Part shown: one piece after another, positions 10,380 through 22,015 of the stretch
Layout of the letters: the number at the start of each line of letters is the position of its first letter
How positions within the stretch are numbered: position 1 is the first letter of the stretch
Assembly: GCF_041146795.1 (NCBI RefSeq)
Contig: NC_135170.1
Location: 20,020,033-20,084,032 of the forward strand
DNA: 64,000 nucleotides
Source: Maylandia zebra
Taxonomy: Eukaryota; Chordata; Actinopteri; Cichliformes; Cichlidae
Direction: 5' to 3'
Program-made: the position numbers and the translations under genes
Notes under the pieces: model-generated
What the model saw: the letters and a program-made list of their open reading frames with translations, nothing else
What the model was told of the DNA's origin: nothing
The model's database searches: none

Positions 10380-10475
10380 CTCCCAGGCGAAGTGTTTCTG
10401 TATCTGTGCTTAGACTGATGCCCCCACAACACTGCACCCAGATAAGTCTCAAAAAATGGCTGGATGGATAAATAT
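10380..10475 (+). repeat. LINE 3'-tail fragment (L2-like)
   Basis: Ends with a block like CAGATAAGTC...ATGGCTGGATGGATAAA. This is the degraded form of the GGATAAGCGG...ATGGATGGATGG ending common to fish L2-type LINEs and SINEs. Only the tail is present, as expected for 5'-truncated insertions. The flanking 9906-10379 and 10476-11019 contain nothing else recognised. Confidence 0.4.
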
Positions 10476-11019
10476 AAGAGGTGTACCAGTCTTTTCACTT
10501 TCCAACATCATAAACCCATCCACTTTACAAAATGATTAACCAGGTGTCCAAGATTGAGGAAAAAGGAACTTCTCCCTGAAGCCTTTCTTTTTTTACACAG
10601 CTATTTTGGTTTGTTTTCATGAGGACAGACTCTTTCCTTCAAGTGTGTTTTAAAATCTATAAAAGATTTCATCTTTTTGGTGTTTGGATGTAGCTGAATA
10701 GCAGCTGTTGTGTTCAAACACAAAATATTATTGTTATTTTCACAGAGCTGCTGACAATCTGAGCAAACTTGCTCTATGTCATCAATTCCCCAGGGGTCCA
10801 GCGATAAAAAACAGTCACATTTTCACACCGATCCACACCAGAGAGGAGGGTTGAAATTACATTTTTTCCCCCAAGCTAAAACTGCTTAAATATTAATCAT
10901 TTTTCGTTTGATTCTTTTTATTCTGTGACAAAAAAAGGCAACTTGAGTCTCCAACTTTGTCTCCAAAACGCTCGATCTGAGCTGTCCTTCTGATGTCTTT
11001 TTGTCCATTCTGGTCATTC

Positions 11020-11215
11020 TGTTAGCACCAGAACATACATCATAACAGGTCTCACTGCAATCTTATAAACCTTCCCTTTCACTCCTGCTGCCATCCTTCT
11101 GTCACAAATCACCCCTGATACTTGTCTCCACCTGCTCCACACTGCCAGCACTCATTTCTTCACCTGTCTTGTGCCGTGGCTGATGTTTTTGAATGGTTGA
11201 CCCCAGGTAATAACA
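11020..11215 (-). pseudogene. LINE reverse-transcriptase C-terminal relic
   Basis: On the minus strand this resembles a widespread fish LINE segment downstream of the RT core (a run like REVKKRVQAGW...RR..G..CD..., then KGKVYR..VRPAMLYG), with stops and substitutions. The plus-strand landmarks are ACAGGTCTCACTGCAATC and CACCTGCTCCACACTGCC. It is short and non-functional. Confidence 0.5.
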
Positions 11216-11240
11216 GCAACAAATGTAAGTTTAAATATCA

Positions 11241-13169
11241 GCTTTCTCACCTGGGTTGAATGAATATCAGTGGTATCAATTCATGAATCACAAGCGCTTG
11301 TCAGATACAGATGCAGACAGTGCAGCAGTGTGTCATCTCTGTTAATCCTTTGGCACAAATATGACAGTTTTGGTGTTCTGTTTAGACTCCACACAGACCC
11401 CGAAGTTGTTAATTTAAAGGCTTAATCCACCAGACAGGATGGGCTGATTAAAAAATGTGCTGCTGCAAGATTTGGCCTGAATAAAAACACTATGCAATAA
11501 GATGCAACAAAAAAACTCGCAAGTACATGAAAATTATCTTCTTATCTCCAGAAGCTTTATTTATTAAAATACACTGCTCCCATTTTTTTTTTCTAAAATT
11601 ATACCACTTGTCCTTCTCTTTTCTTCTTCACTATGAAAGCAGAAAACATATGTGATTTACTTAAGGACTCTCTACCCAGAGGACATTTTACTTTTTCATA
11701 TATGCGCCATCAGCTCCTCTTCCTCCATGCTGCCTCGAGGCTGGAGAGCAGTGTAAAGTACAAACAGATGAAGCACCGGTAGTGCTTTGCACTCTTGCGC
11801 GGGGTTGGATTGCCTTATTACAGGTCTATCTCCTCTCAACAGTCACTACCGATCCAAGTCATTAGACAGCAGAGTGCCTGCTTGAGAGCGCACTGGAGCA
11901 GAAAGATATGGAAGGAGGGTGAAGGGTGAGGTGGGGGAGAAAGAGAGAAAAAGCAGATAAAAAGAAGGAGGAGATGAACCAATGCCTCACTGTCACTGCC
12001 TGTAGAGGAAAAGAGAAAGGAAACGGGAGGAATATGAGGGGAGGAGAGAAGAAGAGAAGATTGAAGCTGACTCAGAGGAGGCAAAACAAAGAAACAGGGT
12101 GATTAATGAAAGAAAAACAGAGGAGAAAAGGGAGCGTAATCTGCTCTCAGGCAATAGAGGGAAACATACAGATGAAGGAAATAGAGAAAAAGATCATAAA
12201 GCAAAGATGAGAAATGGGAAAAGAAAGGAAAGATAAAAAAAATCTGGCTGAAGATAAGAAAAAGATAAGATACAGAAGATATGGAAGGTGTGGGCAGAAG
12301 GGAAAGACGCACAAAAGAATGACACAGTGATGAAGACGTATAGAAAACGACCATGCATCAGAAACAACGAGACAAAGGCTGAAAGGAAAAAAATACAGCC
12401 GAGTGGAGAAGCAGAGCAAACTGTGGTAAAAGATGTACTTCAGGCCAACTCGAGTGTTGGTGTCACTGTCTCTGAGGTGAAGAGCCTGTAGTTCAGTAGA
12501 ATAAGTGAACTATCCTGGTAAACACTGCTCTCCCTTATCTTTGGACTGAAGTGTGCATTCAGCCAAGCACTAGGAGAGTGTGTCTGACATCTGAAAAATG
12601 CCAACGGGCAGCATACTGGATCCCTGAAACAGTTTGGGTGTTGAAACTTGGAACTTGCAGTGCAGCACGTATAAGATTTTTATTAGGACTAATTAACAGA
12701 CATAAAATCTGTATGTGGGGTTCAGTTTCAATATATTTATGTTAACAATCTGCCTTAAGGCATTTGATTATCTAAGCAGCCACTTCTAGATATTATTTGT
12801 TGTACTTCTCCCTTTAAACGTGACTTTCTTTGCCATCATCCTTATGTAGCTGTGATGCTGTATGGATGCCTTTATGGACATGAACTGTCCATTCCAATCC
12901 CCACCGTTAGTGAGTCATCAAGTGTCTACTTGTGTCATATATTGCAAGTAATTGCCACAGTGCCCAAGGGTCTGTTAAGACAGGGACACACATGCATTAA
13001 TAGGGACAGCTTGTCACGCCCACACATACAAACACTGTGCATGACACATTTCAGCTCTGATGATTTTCTGGGATAAAGAAGAATGATAATGTTACTGAGT
13101 CTGCAGCTCCGCTATAGTCGGGAGAATAAACATATTAGATTACTGTCTAATGTAATCAAAATTAGTTAT
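11241..13169. other. Intergenic; contains purine-rich plus strand at 11890-12420
   Basis: No gene recognised. Between about 11890 and 12420 the plus strand is strikingly rich in A and G. The minus-strand open frames there translate into Leu/Ser/Phe-rich low-complexity sequence and are artefacts of this bias, not genes. Confidence 0.55.
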
Positions 13170-14233
13170 AAAGCACTTTATATACTGTTAGGCATTTGTT
13201 AGGTACACCTATTCAATTGCTTGCTAAACCACATATCTAATCGGTCAATCACATGGCAGCAGCTTAGTGCATTTAGGCATGTAGACATGGTCAAGATGAC
13301 CTGCTGATCTTCAAACTGAGCATCAAAATGAACTTTAAATGACTTCGAAGTTGGCATGGTTGTGGGTGCCAGACAGGTTGGTCTGGGTCTGTGGGTCTCG
13401 GATTTTCAAACACAGTCATCTCTAGAGTTTACAGAGATGACTGTGGTCTGAAAAAAAGAAAATATCCAGTCGGTGGCAGTTCTCTGGGTAAAAATGCTTA
13501 CTTAATGCCAGCGTTTAGAGGGAAATGGTCAGACTGCTTCTAGCTGAGAGGAAGGGGAAATGGTAACTCAAATGACCACTTGGTACAACCGAAATTCGCA
13601 GAAGAGCACCTCTGACACACAACACACAACACATCGAACCTCGAAGATGACCACTAGTGTTGCTACTCCTGTGATCTAAAAAAAAGGAAGTGAGGCTACA
13701 ATTTTAAAGAGCTCACCAAAACTGGCCAATAGATGGTTGGAAACGTTGCCTTGTCTGATGAGTCTCGGTTTCTGTTGTGACATTCAAATGTTTTTTGTTT
13801 TTTTTAAAATCATAAACACTAAAGCATGGATCCATCCTGCTGTGGATCAAAGGTTCAACTGGTGGTGGTGGTGTAATGGTGTGTGGCATCTTTCTTGGCA
13901 CATTTTGTACCCTTTGTTTTAATGCCACAGCCAACCTGAACATTGTTGCTGACCATGACAATCCCTTTAAGACCAGTGTACCCATCTTCTGATGACTGTA
14001 CTCAAACAGCTGACACCGTCACCAGATCTCAATCTAATAAATCACCTTTGGGATGTGGAGAAACGGGAGCTCGACATGAATGTGCAGCAACTGTGTGATG
14101 CAGTCATGTCACTATGGACCAGAATCTCTGAGGAATGTTTCTGGCACATTTTTACATCTGTGCCACAAAGAATTAAGGCAGCATTGACAGTACAAGAGGG
14201 TCCAACCACTAGTAGAAAGTTAAAGTGAGTACA
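13170..14233 (+). mobile_element. Degenerate Tc1-like transposon, full-length outline
   Basis: Starts with a TTAGGTACACCT-type end near 13199 and finishes with a decayed inverted end (TAAAGTGAGTACA, 14221-14233). Recognisable blocks in order include the CACATGGCAGCAGC leader, a DNA-binding region near 13350-13450, a DESRF-like core near 13757 and the C-terminal SPDLN...HLWDV block (frame 13992-14228, with LQQ-type and I-ALTVQEGPT ends). Frameshifts and stops break the transposase. It is the same family as the copies at 15176-16955 and 29420-30775. Confidence 0.8.
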
Positions 14234-15175
14234 GTTAAAAGACAGTCAGCAAACACTGATAGACAGAAAAGACTGACATCTTTAGTTTTGCAGACTGACC
14301 TAGACATACTGAGTTGCGAGTAGATTCATAGATCAGGTCAACCATACATTCTGGATATAACTCTCTAAGAACCTTAAAATTTATGTTTAAAAGAATTAAA
14401 AGTATGAAAACTACTGGGAGAAAGTGAACTGAATGCTCTCAGCTCCTGAATCTGTGTGTGCAGCCTTGACTGTGACATATTACTGTTAGGATCATGAGAT
14501 CATATGAGCTTTATGTGCAGTGTTTGGACCTGATAGCCTATTACCTTTGTTTATTCATTTCATTCTCGCACAGGCATTTTTCTTCTGGTACAGGTCATAT
14601 ATACTTGGATGAGAGATGTTTGTAATTCAGTATTGTGTGGCGGTCTTACTCTTGTTTCTGTCTGCTTTGCAGCGTTTGCTGCTGGCAGTCTTTAGGCGCT
14701 CGTGTTTTCTTTTGCCAGTCAGTCTCCATGGCAAACTTGTGTCCATCTGTGCTTTTCAGGTTGTTATGTGTTTCTCTGCGCTGTCCTCAATTCTGTTTCT
14801 TCATTTCATCCTTTTTTTTCACTTCTGTATTCACCCATCTTGTAAGAAATCTAACCCTGTGATTTTAGCCTTTTTGCCTGCTTGTACTCTCTGAGGAATA
14901 AGGCTGAATGGGAAAGACTGGTACTGTAATGGTGGTGTGTAGAGAATAGTAACAGCTTTGACAGCATTCAGTCAGAGGTCAGGAAAGGGAATGACAGCTC
15001 TACATTCATAGCGGTGACTCAGAGGACCGGATGACTGCTGCAGACGTCAGCTTGTTTTTGTCAACTAAGTGAGACAAAGGTGAGATAAACTATGGCACTT
15101 CTTTGACCACATCTCTGTTTGGTTGCACCTTTTGAGGGTTTCTAGCAAGACTTTTTTTAACCACTGACATTTAAC
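14234..15175. other. Intergenic, no recognised feature
   Basis: Neither strand shows motifs, splice-flanked frames or recognisable repeats. The 92- and 75-codon frames near 14616-14894 are hydrophobic by T-richness and look spurious. Confidence 0.45.
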
Positions 15176-16955
15176 ACTTACACTTATTGGTCACTTCATA
15201 TCTCACAGCTTGCTAGTACTGGAGTGGACCATCATTTGCTTTCAGAATTGTGAAGAATCAACAAGACGCTGAAAACATTCCTCAGAGATTTGAAAGGTTC
15301 TTCACAGGACTGAGATTTGGTGACTGTGGATGCCATTTGAGCACAGTGAACTCATGCATGTTCAAGAAGCCAGTTTGACATGATTTGAGCCTAGTGACAT
15401 AATCATGTTCCAAGCATCAATCAGAAGATGGGTATACTGTGGCTATAAAGGGATGGACATGTTTAACAGCCATGCTCAGGATGTGGCATTTAAGCAATGC
15501 TCAGGGGCCCTCGTGGTTTGTATTGCAGACCAACTCTGGATGGTGCTGAGACTGTGACAGACTCACTGCAGTATTCTCCTGAGCATTAAGTGTCACTAGT
15601 CAGACAAAAAATCTGCATCAGCGCTGGAATAGGAGTATAGGAAGCTGCAACAAGGAGCAATCTAGTTTCAGTTTTGCTATATTGTATTTGCCTTGGGAGT
15701 CAGATGTCAGAACTGGGAGTTACATCACTTCTGAGAGGGGTGTGTTCCAGTAGAAAGGCCACAAAAGCAAGGAAAAACAGGATTTCTTTTGGTAAGCTAG
15801 CACCACTCATGCATCACTAGCAATACAAAAAAGATGCTTCTTTTGCTTCTGCTTTTTTCTCTGTGCTTTAAAACTTCAGCACATTCACTGATAGATGGAT
15901 GGACAGCGATCTGTGTATGGATTATTTAAGGAGTCACAAATCACAAGAGTGGCAGAACAGCTTTTCACTTTTACCAATGTTTACGTGTACTGCTACCATC
16001 CTGAAATCAGGATGAAATCAGGGTTGGTGGGGCTTCCTGGACTTTCTGAGTTTGAAGTGAGGACATACTTGAAAATTCTTCTTCAGAACTTGGAATTTCT
16101 GAATTCCTACTTCAAGTGGAATGCTGCATTTTTCTCCTTTTTCAACATCTCCATCTGTATAATATTTAAATATGATATAAATCTATGCGCTGATGCACTT
16201 ATATATTATGAAATGGTAGTAAAAAACCACCACGATTGTACACTTTAGCACACCTGCACTGGTCAGTCTGCCTGGGGGACATTACAAATATTGAGAGATG
16301 TAAGACCAGCTGAAACAACACCAAAGCATGGCTCACAGCTGATGTTACATTGCTTCTGGCGGTCACCACAGTTTGTGATAGTGACAACAGCAGGTATAAC
16401 AGATCCTTAAGACATCAAAAGACATCAAATTCTGTACAATTCAAATCTCACAGAAGAAAAGATGACTCATCGGATCAAGCAACTGTTACTAATTTGCTCA
16501 ATTTTGGTGAGAATGTTGCAATTATTGCCTTTGTTTTCTGTATTTAGCAGACAGGAGTGGCACAGGTACAGCAACTAAAAGGAAGACAAGATACTCGTCT
16601 TCATTCCTCGGTTATTATAATAACTGTTGCCTTCCTCTCAGCTTGAAGCAGTCTGACCACATACTCCTCTGATCTCTGGCAGCAACAAGGCTGAATATTT
16701 TTCTCTTTTTCAAACCATTCTCTCTGAACCCCACAGATGGCTGTGTGGGAAAATCCCAGTAGATCAGCATGTCTGAAATGCTCACACCAGCCTCTCTGGC
16801 ATCAACAACCATGCCATGTTCAAAGTCTCTTAAATCACTGTCTTTCCTACTCTGATGCTCAGATGTCTAAATGCATTGACTTGCTGCCATGTGATTGGCT
16901 GATTGAATATTTGCCTTAACATGCAGTTGGACAGGTGTCACTAATGAAGTGACTG
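15176..16955 (-). mobile_element. Tc1-like transposon relic, minus strand, interrupted by about 0.9 kb
   Basis: The 15176-15515 part matches, in reverse, the 3' half of the family at 13170-14233 (plus-strand landmarks CTTGCTAGTACTGGAGTGG and CATTCCTCAGAGATTT). The 16437-16955 part matches the 5' half in the same orientation (ACAGGAGTGGCAC, CCATGTGATTGGCTGATTGA) and ends near CAGGTGTCACTAATGAAGTG. A decayed transposase start (MVVDAREAGVSISD) is readable from 16812. The middle (15516-16436) does not match the family. Confidence 0.75.
15516..16436. other. Unrecognised segment inside Tc1 relic
   Basis: It replaces an expected few hundred bases of the Tc1 copy. It contains a 117-codon plus-strand frame (15895-16248) with an IYYEMV-type end and no recognised domain. 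I could not find terminal repeats by eye. It may be another decayed insertion. Confidence 0.4.
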
Positions 16956-17382
16956 GGGAGCTAAATCAGTCCAAGTTCAGTTCTCACTGGACAGTTGTGC
17001 TTCTCTACAATATAAAAGCAGTTCAACAAAGATTGTATTAATTTTTTTTTTGTAACCAAAGACAATCGAAAGTCTAACTATAAGTGGGATGCAATGATAA
17101 AGTGGAATTTACTCCTAAAGGCATCATTGCAGTTGCTTAATTAACTATGACGGAAAATCTAAAATCAAACAAATGTAGGATGTAGAAAGCACATGGGTGC
17201 TCTTAGTATATGCTCTATCAATGCTGTTCTCATTCTTGTAAGGTAAGTATGTCATGAATGATTTAAAGATTTTCATCCATCCATTACATCCACTCCTGAA
17301 AAACCTTAACTTGCTGAATGTTAGGCGTCTGAAGACTTTCCAGTAGGTTTGTCTCTCAATTCAAGCACATTTTCTGGTTGAA

Positions 17383-17510
17383 AGCTTCCCCGAACGCAGT
17401 GTGTGAATGTGTGCGTGAATGGGTGGATGACTGGATATGTAAAGCGCTTTGGGGTCCTTAGGGACTAGAAAAGCGCTATATAAATACAGGCCATTTACCA
17501 TTTACCATTC
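17383..17510 (+). repeat. LINE/SINE 3' tail (fish L2/Maui-like)
   Basis: Carries the familiar fish ending with GTAAAGCGCTTTGGGGTCC and AAAGCGCTATATAAATACAG, followed by a CCATTTACC short tandem. Sequence 5' of it (17270-17382) is only weakly repeat-like. Confidence 0.65.
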
Positions 17511-19079
17511 ACTATTAATTCAGTGTTATTATGATTGTACCACAGTAACAAATGTCTCAAGTTGCTTTATACTGTAAGGTAAAGACTCCGTGGTGCTGAA
17601 GACACTGTAATTGTAAAGGCAAAGTGAAAAAAACAAACAAAACGGAAATACAATGAAATGTTTGGTCAAGAAATGACTTAAAATACCACTTTTATTTTGA
17701 AATAAATAAACAATCCACTTTGTCACTCTAAAGCTAAACATATCAAAACATAATAGGAGGGAAAGGCCCTGTTTTATTAGTATTAATATGATTTCAACAG
17801 TAATGTAAGTACAGAGGCACTAGCATGATTAAGCATGAGTAATAAATTAGTAGACATTTGAAGGTCAATGTGGAAGAATATGCCCCCCAAAAATGTAAAA
17901 ATTCAACATTTACTTGCACAGAAACAAAGAATTAAAAAGCTTTACTCAATTTTTTGATGAACATGATCTTATTCTTTAAAAAAGCTAATCACTGACATAT
18001 AAGAGCAATTTTACAAATCAAAAGTAAAAATCACCTTGTTTATATAATTACTGTATTAACACTGAGTCAGGCTTTTTTCACAGAACTGGTATAAATGCTT
18101 TATTATACATATTATTATTATTATACATGTCTTGAGTCATTCTTTGGCTGTTAATTATTTTAAAAATGTGATGTCCAGATTCAGTCACAGGATCATTTCA
18201 CATCCTCATTAGTGGTTAACAAAATGAAGATACATGCAAGTTTTATTTAATATTCCTAAAATACAAAGGTGGATATTGTACCGGTGAAAGGAAAATGGGA
18301 TTGTTCTTTCTCAGAAAGACCTCAGAGATAAAAGCAATAATGTCTTCTTGTGTTCTTGAGTGAAGCATCATCATTCAGGGATCTTTAATTTTGCTGTACC
18401 TGCACCAGCTGAATAACTCCGTGGCTGAGTGACTCACTGAGAAATAACATATAAGATGTAGACAGTTTTTTTTTTTTTTGGTTAACATTTTGTTACAAAA
18501 CGACTGCCGTCAGGTAAAATCAGGCATTGGAGTTTTTGTTGTTGCAGAGATCATCTCTGATTCATTTCATCTGTGAAACTGAATAAAAAGCCACATCTTT
18601 CCGATCACGGTTTTCTTTAGACAGCTAAGATATAAAATTCTTCATCATTCGAATTACTATTTTACATTCAATGACAATACTTTAAAAAAAACACGACTTA
18701 TTCTAAATATTTGTGACCCCATAATGGAAAATAATCCCAACAAAAATGTGAATACTGCACTGGAATGAAAAAAAAAAACCAAACAGAAATCTTAATGGTC
18801 TTCCTGTTTTGTTTTGTTTTTGCTTTTAAAATAACATTACTATCTGGAGCAAAACTGGAACGATGGCCGATCCCGTTTAAAGGTAGACAAAAGCTTTGGC
18901 TCTTTAGTTTGGACAGTTTTTGTCACTTGTTAATTCAACCAGCTGTTGTTAGGTAGCACTAGGACTATTGATAAATTATAATTATTATTATTAAATTAAT
19001 GTAGATTTTTAAATGTTCACAACTGATAAGTTGTAAGTGACAATCCCCTAAATAGTTAATAAATAAGCAGTGGATTGAT
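17511..19079. other. AT-rich intergenic DNA, no recognised feature
   Basis: High A+T throughout, with T11-12 near 18468 and A-runs near 18770. No protein motif or RNA gene signal was seen on either strand. Confidence 0.5.
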
Positions 19080-19660
19080 AGGCTGGAGCTGCTGTTATGG
19101 CTTAGTCACACTGGAGTAAAAATAGTATGGCAACCTGTAGTATACTCGTAAATGACTGGTTAAAATCAGTGGTTGCCTGGTGATTGCACAGATTTTTATC
19201 TTGTTTGGGGGGGTGACTTGGAGACTAAGATTGCAAGTAGCTGTGATGACCAGCTGGTTGCTCCGAGGTTGAACGTGCAACACCCTAAACCTCTTGGTGA
19301 CCACTCTCCGTGACCACTTTCAGGATGATCGCACAGGCTACCTGGTGGGAGGAAACTGGTCTCCAAGTAACTGCGGTCTAACTTGGACTGAGTGCAAATA
19401 ATTGCCTTTTAATTCATAAACACAGACAGATTGCCAAAACATTTCAGTCAACAGGGGACACGACTCAGCTGGTTGCCAACTGGTTTTATTCTGGTTCTAT
19501 TCTTATATAAACGTGAAGTTGCCGAGGGCGTGTGTCATGCTGCTGGTAGATTGCTGTCCAGCAGCAACTATGTCACTATTTGTGAATGTCTCTTTCATAT
19601 CTACGAGGTTCTGGATGAATTCTGAATGTAAGTAGTTAATATGAATTTCTGTGTACATAA
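19080..19660. repeat. Possible dispersed repeat with GGTTGCC/CAGCTGGTTGC units
   Basis: Repeated short blocks such as GTGGTTGCCTGG, CAGCTGGTTGCTCC and CAGCTGGTTGCCAACTGG suggest decayed repeat-derived DNA. Related blocks (CTTAGTCACACTGGAG versus CCAGTCACACAGGCC, and GACCAGCTGGT) recur at 20960-21080. The 120-codon minus-strand frame 19865-19503 overlaps it and has no domain I know. Beyond it, 19661-20959 is unremarkable. Confidence 0.35.
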
Positions 19661-21344
19661 ACAACAGGTTTGCAGCATACGGTAACACATTTGTGATTGC
19701 CATATTATCACAAACAGATGTAACTGCCAACTTGAACCTATTCAGCTGCAAACTGATAACAGATTGACTCAATCTTATTGCCATTTTATCACCGTCTTGA
19801 TGCACCAAAGAGTGCGATTGGTTGCAGACCTGATCCCCCAGTTCATTCAATAAATCATACAGCACTCATTGAACACTGTATAATTTTGATCTTGCTGTGT
19901 TCTGCTGGTTCCCATAATGTGACTGCACAGACACCTTGCCCATCACTCATGCAGACATCTGAAGAAAAGAAACCACATTGTTCTAGTGTGTCACTAGTTT
20001 TCAAGTTTAGAAGATCAGTCCAGCATTTTATTCTAGGATAACTGTTTAGTTTACATACCTGAAACTAAGTATTGGGACCACCACCCAAATTCTTTATATA
20101 TCGAGTAAGATATTGCTGTTATATATAAATAATCAGCGATGTTCTTAAAATTGATGTTTGCAGTGTTTTAACTACTTTTTTCTGGGTCTCGACTGACAAC
20201 AGAACATTTCTAACATACAAAGCACAGGCCAGAGGTTCAGCAGATATTATTGACAACAGTATGGATCAGAGCTGCTAGACCTAAATCACCAGACATCTTG
20301 AACAGTGACTCAAAAATCAATGACTTATGTCAACAAGGGAGTATCCGGGATGCGGTGTCTCTCTCACGATGATCAATGGCACAGATCGATTGTAGAAAGT
20401 TGGAGGAATGAAAAGGCTGCCGACCATTACAACTCATTAAAGCGTGTAAGCTCACTCTTCCTATCTGTTGTGGTGGGGTACAGATTTAGTTCAGTCTTTC
20501 TTAAAAGAAAAAAAAGTCAGTCTTTCTTTTTCTGATTTATTTGTTGAATTTCAGTATAATAATGCATTTGAAAATGATCTTACTTTAATAAGGACTCGAT
20601 TTACTGCAGTTGGACAGTACTGGTGTCAGATAAATCACCGATGACCAGATGCATTATGAATGTATATGTAACTGCCCAGCAGTTTGGACTTCTTTACAGG
20701 CTAATGTGTCACAAACAACTAAATGTGATGTGCAAATGAAAAAGAATCTGTCTACACAGGACATAAAGAGCATTCCAGATGTTTTTTTTTAATGTGTTAC
20801 TTCTTCCACATTTGTACAAAGCATACCATAATACTTTAGGCTGATTCATTCCTCAGTTATAGCCATCCACTTGTTGGATCCAATATCCAGTATTAAAAAA
20901 TCAAACTGCTGATCTATTATATTTACACCTCATCAAAACCTGGCATTATATAGGCTCTTGACAGTGACCCCTGAAGACCCAGTCACACAGGCCTTGAGAC
21001 CAGCTGGTGACGGCCTAGCAACCACTGGTGCCTGACTGATTGGTGAATTGTTGCTCGAGGTTTCTGGCTGTCACTGGGGTAAATTGGTCACACAGAACTA
21101 TACAGTGTTGCACCAAAATCCTCCTTACAATTGCTTTGGTCAGTAAGACACTGTCTTGGCTGCCTGTAGTTTGTGTGAAAGATGCTGACATGTCGGCACT
21201 AGCCAAATATAGGCTAAGCAGAAAAACTTCAGACTTAATTTCCTTTAATGCAGTAACATTTCAGGAATGATTTACTGGTTGACATACAGACAAAAATGAC
21301 GAAAAAAAAAAGCCTGGGACTGTTTGAAGGAATCCAATCATTGA

Positions 21345-21782
21345 TTTATTTATTGTCACAACGATATTTACTTCTTTCTGGTACTGTAACCTAAGTCATA
21401 GTTACTTGAAAATATGAATTTTAAGAAAAATAGGAGCTTTTAGAAATACAGAATAAAGATGAGTCTTGGCAAATCAGTCTCAGATCTCAGATATAGCTTA
21501 CCAACTTTTAAACAGTTCTTGGTCCCAATTGTTCTACAACGTGTTGATATTTTGTGTTAATATTTTGGTAAACACTGAATGAAACCAATGGATGTGATCA
21601 TGAGAAATGATGCAGAAAATCTTTTAATGCTTTGGAAAATTGATCGCAATAATAACAGAAAGAGAAAACATCTCCTTTCAGAGTAAAGTTGGTTATAGTT
21701 ACAGTTGTTTGTGTGTGTGAGAGTGTGTGGGTTTTTTTCTTTCTTTTTTTTTTTAAAGATATAGCTGTTACATCACCTGTGG
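21345..21782 (-). other. cacng1: Likely cacng1 3' UTR with AATAAATAAA polyadenylation signal
   Basis: From the cacng1 stop, the first strong polyadenylation signal on the minus strand is the overlapping AATAAATAAA at 21354-21345, about 430 bases downstream. The region also holds a T-rich tract (21733-21755 on plus) and a short TG run. The end site is inferred. Confidence 0.5.
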
Positions 21783-22015
21783 CTAATCTAAGGTGTCAGG
21801 CTCAGCGTCCATGCATGTCTCCCAGGGGTTACGTGGCATGTGAGGCATGGAGATGAGGAGCAGGGCGACTCCACTGAGGATGAGCAGCGTAAAGGAGGCA
21901 CAGGCGCAGGTAAATGACCAGGAGTAGTAGTATTCAATCCAGATGGTCTCATCACTGGCGATCATGCGCTTCACAGACTGGCGCATTACTTCGACAGAGA
22001 TGATGATGCAAAGGC
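21783..22015 (-). CDS. cacng1: cacng1 coding exon 4 (233 bp)
   Basis: Acceptor GCATGCAG. It encodes the rest of TM3, the extracellular VKRMIASDETIWIEYYYSW loop, TM4 and the short cytoplasmic tail ending PDTLD before the stop at 21785-21783. Confidence 0.95.

Noticed and set aside
12103..12419. Two overlapping Leu/Ser/Phe-rich minus-strand frames that look like membrane proteins
   Set aside because: They mirror the purine-rich plus strand; low complexity with no motif.
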